Part shown: positions 6,127-6,450 of the stretch, piece after piece
Layout: every line of letters begins with the position of its first letter
Numbering within the stretch: position 1 is the first letter of the stretch
Assembly: GCA_022839625.1 (NCBI GenBank)
Contig: JALHJL010000094.1
Span: 1-6,450 of the forward strand
DNA from: Phycisphaerales bacterium
GTDB lineage: Bacteria; Planctomycetota; Phycisphaerae; UBA1845; Fen-1342
Direction: 5' to 3'
DNA: 6,450 nucleotides
Made by a program: the position numbers and the translations under genes
Notes under the pieces: model-generated
The model's input: the letters and a program-made list of their open reading frames with translations, nothing else
Database searches by the model: none
What the model was told of the DNA's origin: nothing

Positions 6127-6425
6127 AACGGAATAGATGACCTGATGAATAAGGGATTGAGACCTGCCAGGCTTAGTAAGCCTGAAGCGGGGTTTGATAA
6201 ACGGAATAGATGACCTGATGAATAAGGGATTGAGACTTCCGAGCCGTGATCCCGATCAGGGTAGCGCCTTTCGGAACGGAATAGATGACCTGATGAATAA
6301 GGGATTGAGACTCCAGATCCAAAGCATTCATAGCCAATTGTACTGCGTCGGAACGGAATAGATGACCTGATGAATAAGGGATTGAGACCCCGGCCGATCC
6401 TCCTGATCTCGTGGCGGCGCATGAG

Positions 6426-6450
6426 AACGGAATAGATGACCTGATGAATA
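6426..6450 (+). repeat. Partial CRISPR repeat at the right edge
   Basis: The first 25 bases of the repeat are present and the window then stops. The array therefore extends to the right, and its trailer end, true length and any cas genes on that side are not visible. Confidence 0.98.

Larger units (their letters stand above)
1243..6274 (+). other. Spacers 16-82: dominated by one target group
   Basis: By overlap and by conserved peptide I assign at least 53 spacers to one related target. They tile four peptide chains on the reverse complement. Chain A is the longest (MSATPAESRELMRKGAP, GITARNDRAEIL, LLEDLPPGSGGGFIK, ALAAAMRLQDDKGLNGKRA). Chain B is MGSQKGPFMRIKKRF to SARATYGRRFLR. Chain C is THLLNLNSLALGSMPRE to RRRPKKA-stop. 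Chain D is DEGYTLHPIDENFNLRRF. Differences between siblings are mostly silent. The segments are G+C rich and full of hairpins. The order of the chains in the target, and whether they lie on one molecule, are unknown. Members of other groups are interspersed, for example 1920-1959, 1997-2032, 3432-3469 and 4345-4382. Confidence 0.85.
63..6450 (+). CRISPR. CRISPR array, 84 full repeats plus one partial, 84 spacers
   Basis: The 37-bp repeat starts AACGGAATAGATG, has CCTGATGAATAA in the middle and ends GGGATTGAGAC. I read all 84 full copies as identical. Repeat starts: 63,140,217,293,366,442,519,594,671,748,826,903,979,1055,1131,1206,1280,1355,1431,1505,1583,1655,1733,1808,1883,1960,2033,2108,2181,2260,2332,2407,2483,2559,2638,2716,2790,2866,2941,3014,3087,3164,3241,3317,3395,3470,3547,3624,3702,3775,3852,3930,4006,4083,4160,4233,4308,4383,4461,4539,4617,4691,4770,4848,4923,4999,5073,5146,5221,5296,5370,5446,5521,5597,5673,5751,5828,5903,5979,6055,6127,6200,6275,6352,6426. 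Spacers are 35-42 bp. The array continues past the right edge. The 3' end ATTGAGAC resembles the 5' crRNA tag of type III and several type I systems and sets the + orientation. The repeat has little internal palindrome (only CCT...AGG), so a strong Cas6 hairpin is not evident. Cas type cannot be fixed without the cas genes. Confidence 0.99.

Noticed and set aside
61..6422. Long open frames on both strands with recurring peptides such as SQSLIHQVIYSV, LNPLFIRSSIPL and VSIPYSSGHLFR
   Set aside because: They are translations of the 37-bp repeat, which has no stop in any antisense frame, joined through spacers. They are not proteins of the host.

Overview
The window is almost entirely one CRISPR array. 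A 37-bp direct repeat begins AACGGAATAGATG and ends GGGATTGAGAC. It occurs 84 times in full from position 63, plus a 25-nt partial copy cut by the right edge. The 84 spacers are 35-42 bp (mean about 38.7). No repeat variant was noticed. I see no cas gene, tRNA, rRNA, transposon or host protein gene. The long open frames on both strands are read-through of the repeat, which is open in all three antisense frames. The host cannot be named. The ATTGAGAC-type repeat 3' end and the long, variable spacers fit a type III or type I-like system of a bacterium or archaeon. That repeat end also implies transcription left to right, with the leader at the left edge. Only 62 bp of that flank are visible.

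Layout: 1-62 is non-repeat flank, rich in G+C. Spacers 1-15 (100-1205) have diverse sequences that read as fragments of unrelated protein genes, with two pairs hitting the same spot. Spacers 16-26 (1243-2032) are a transition in which a second group appears. From spacer 27 (2070) to the right edge, most spacers (about 48 of 58) belong to one related group. By hand I assign at least 53 of the 84 spacers to it.

The main discovery is in the spacers. Read as the reverse complement, the group overlaps and tiles into conserved peptides. The longest chain runs from DPAGTDYSLPGKKGYE through MSATPAESRELMRKGAP, KGATLRGITARNDRAEIL, LLEDLPPGSGGGFIK, PRFRLTKPGSGTGAI and ALAAAMRLQDDKGLNGKRA to IEEARFL, about 107 residues. 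Three shorter chains (MGSQKGPFMRIKKRF..., ...THLLNLNSLALGSMPRE...KKA-stop, and DEGYTLHPIDENFNLRRF) also recur. Sibling spacers differ mostly at third codon positions, so the protein is conserved. Many of the same segments form strong hairpins whose stems keep pairing through compensatory changes. The target therefore looks like a compact, diversified, hairpin-rich coding replicon, probably acting as RNA. All clear members have the crRNA antisense to the coding strand. That is what an RNA-targeting type III system would need, and it would fit RNA-derived spacers from a reverse transcriptase-Cas1 fusion. The RT-Cas1 part is a hypothesis; no cas gene is in view. I do not recognise the target proteins.
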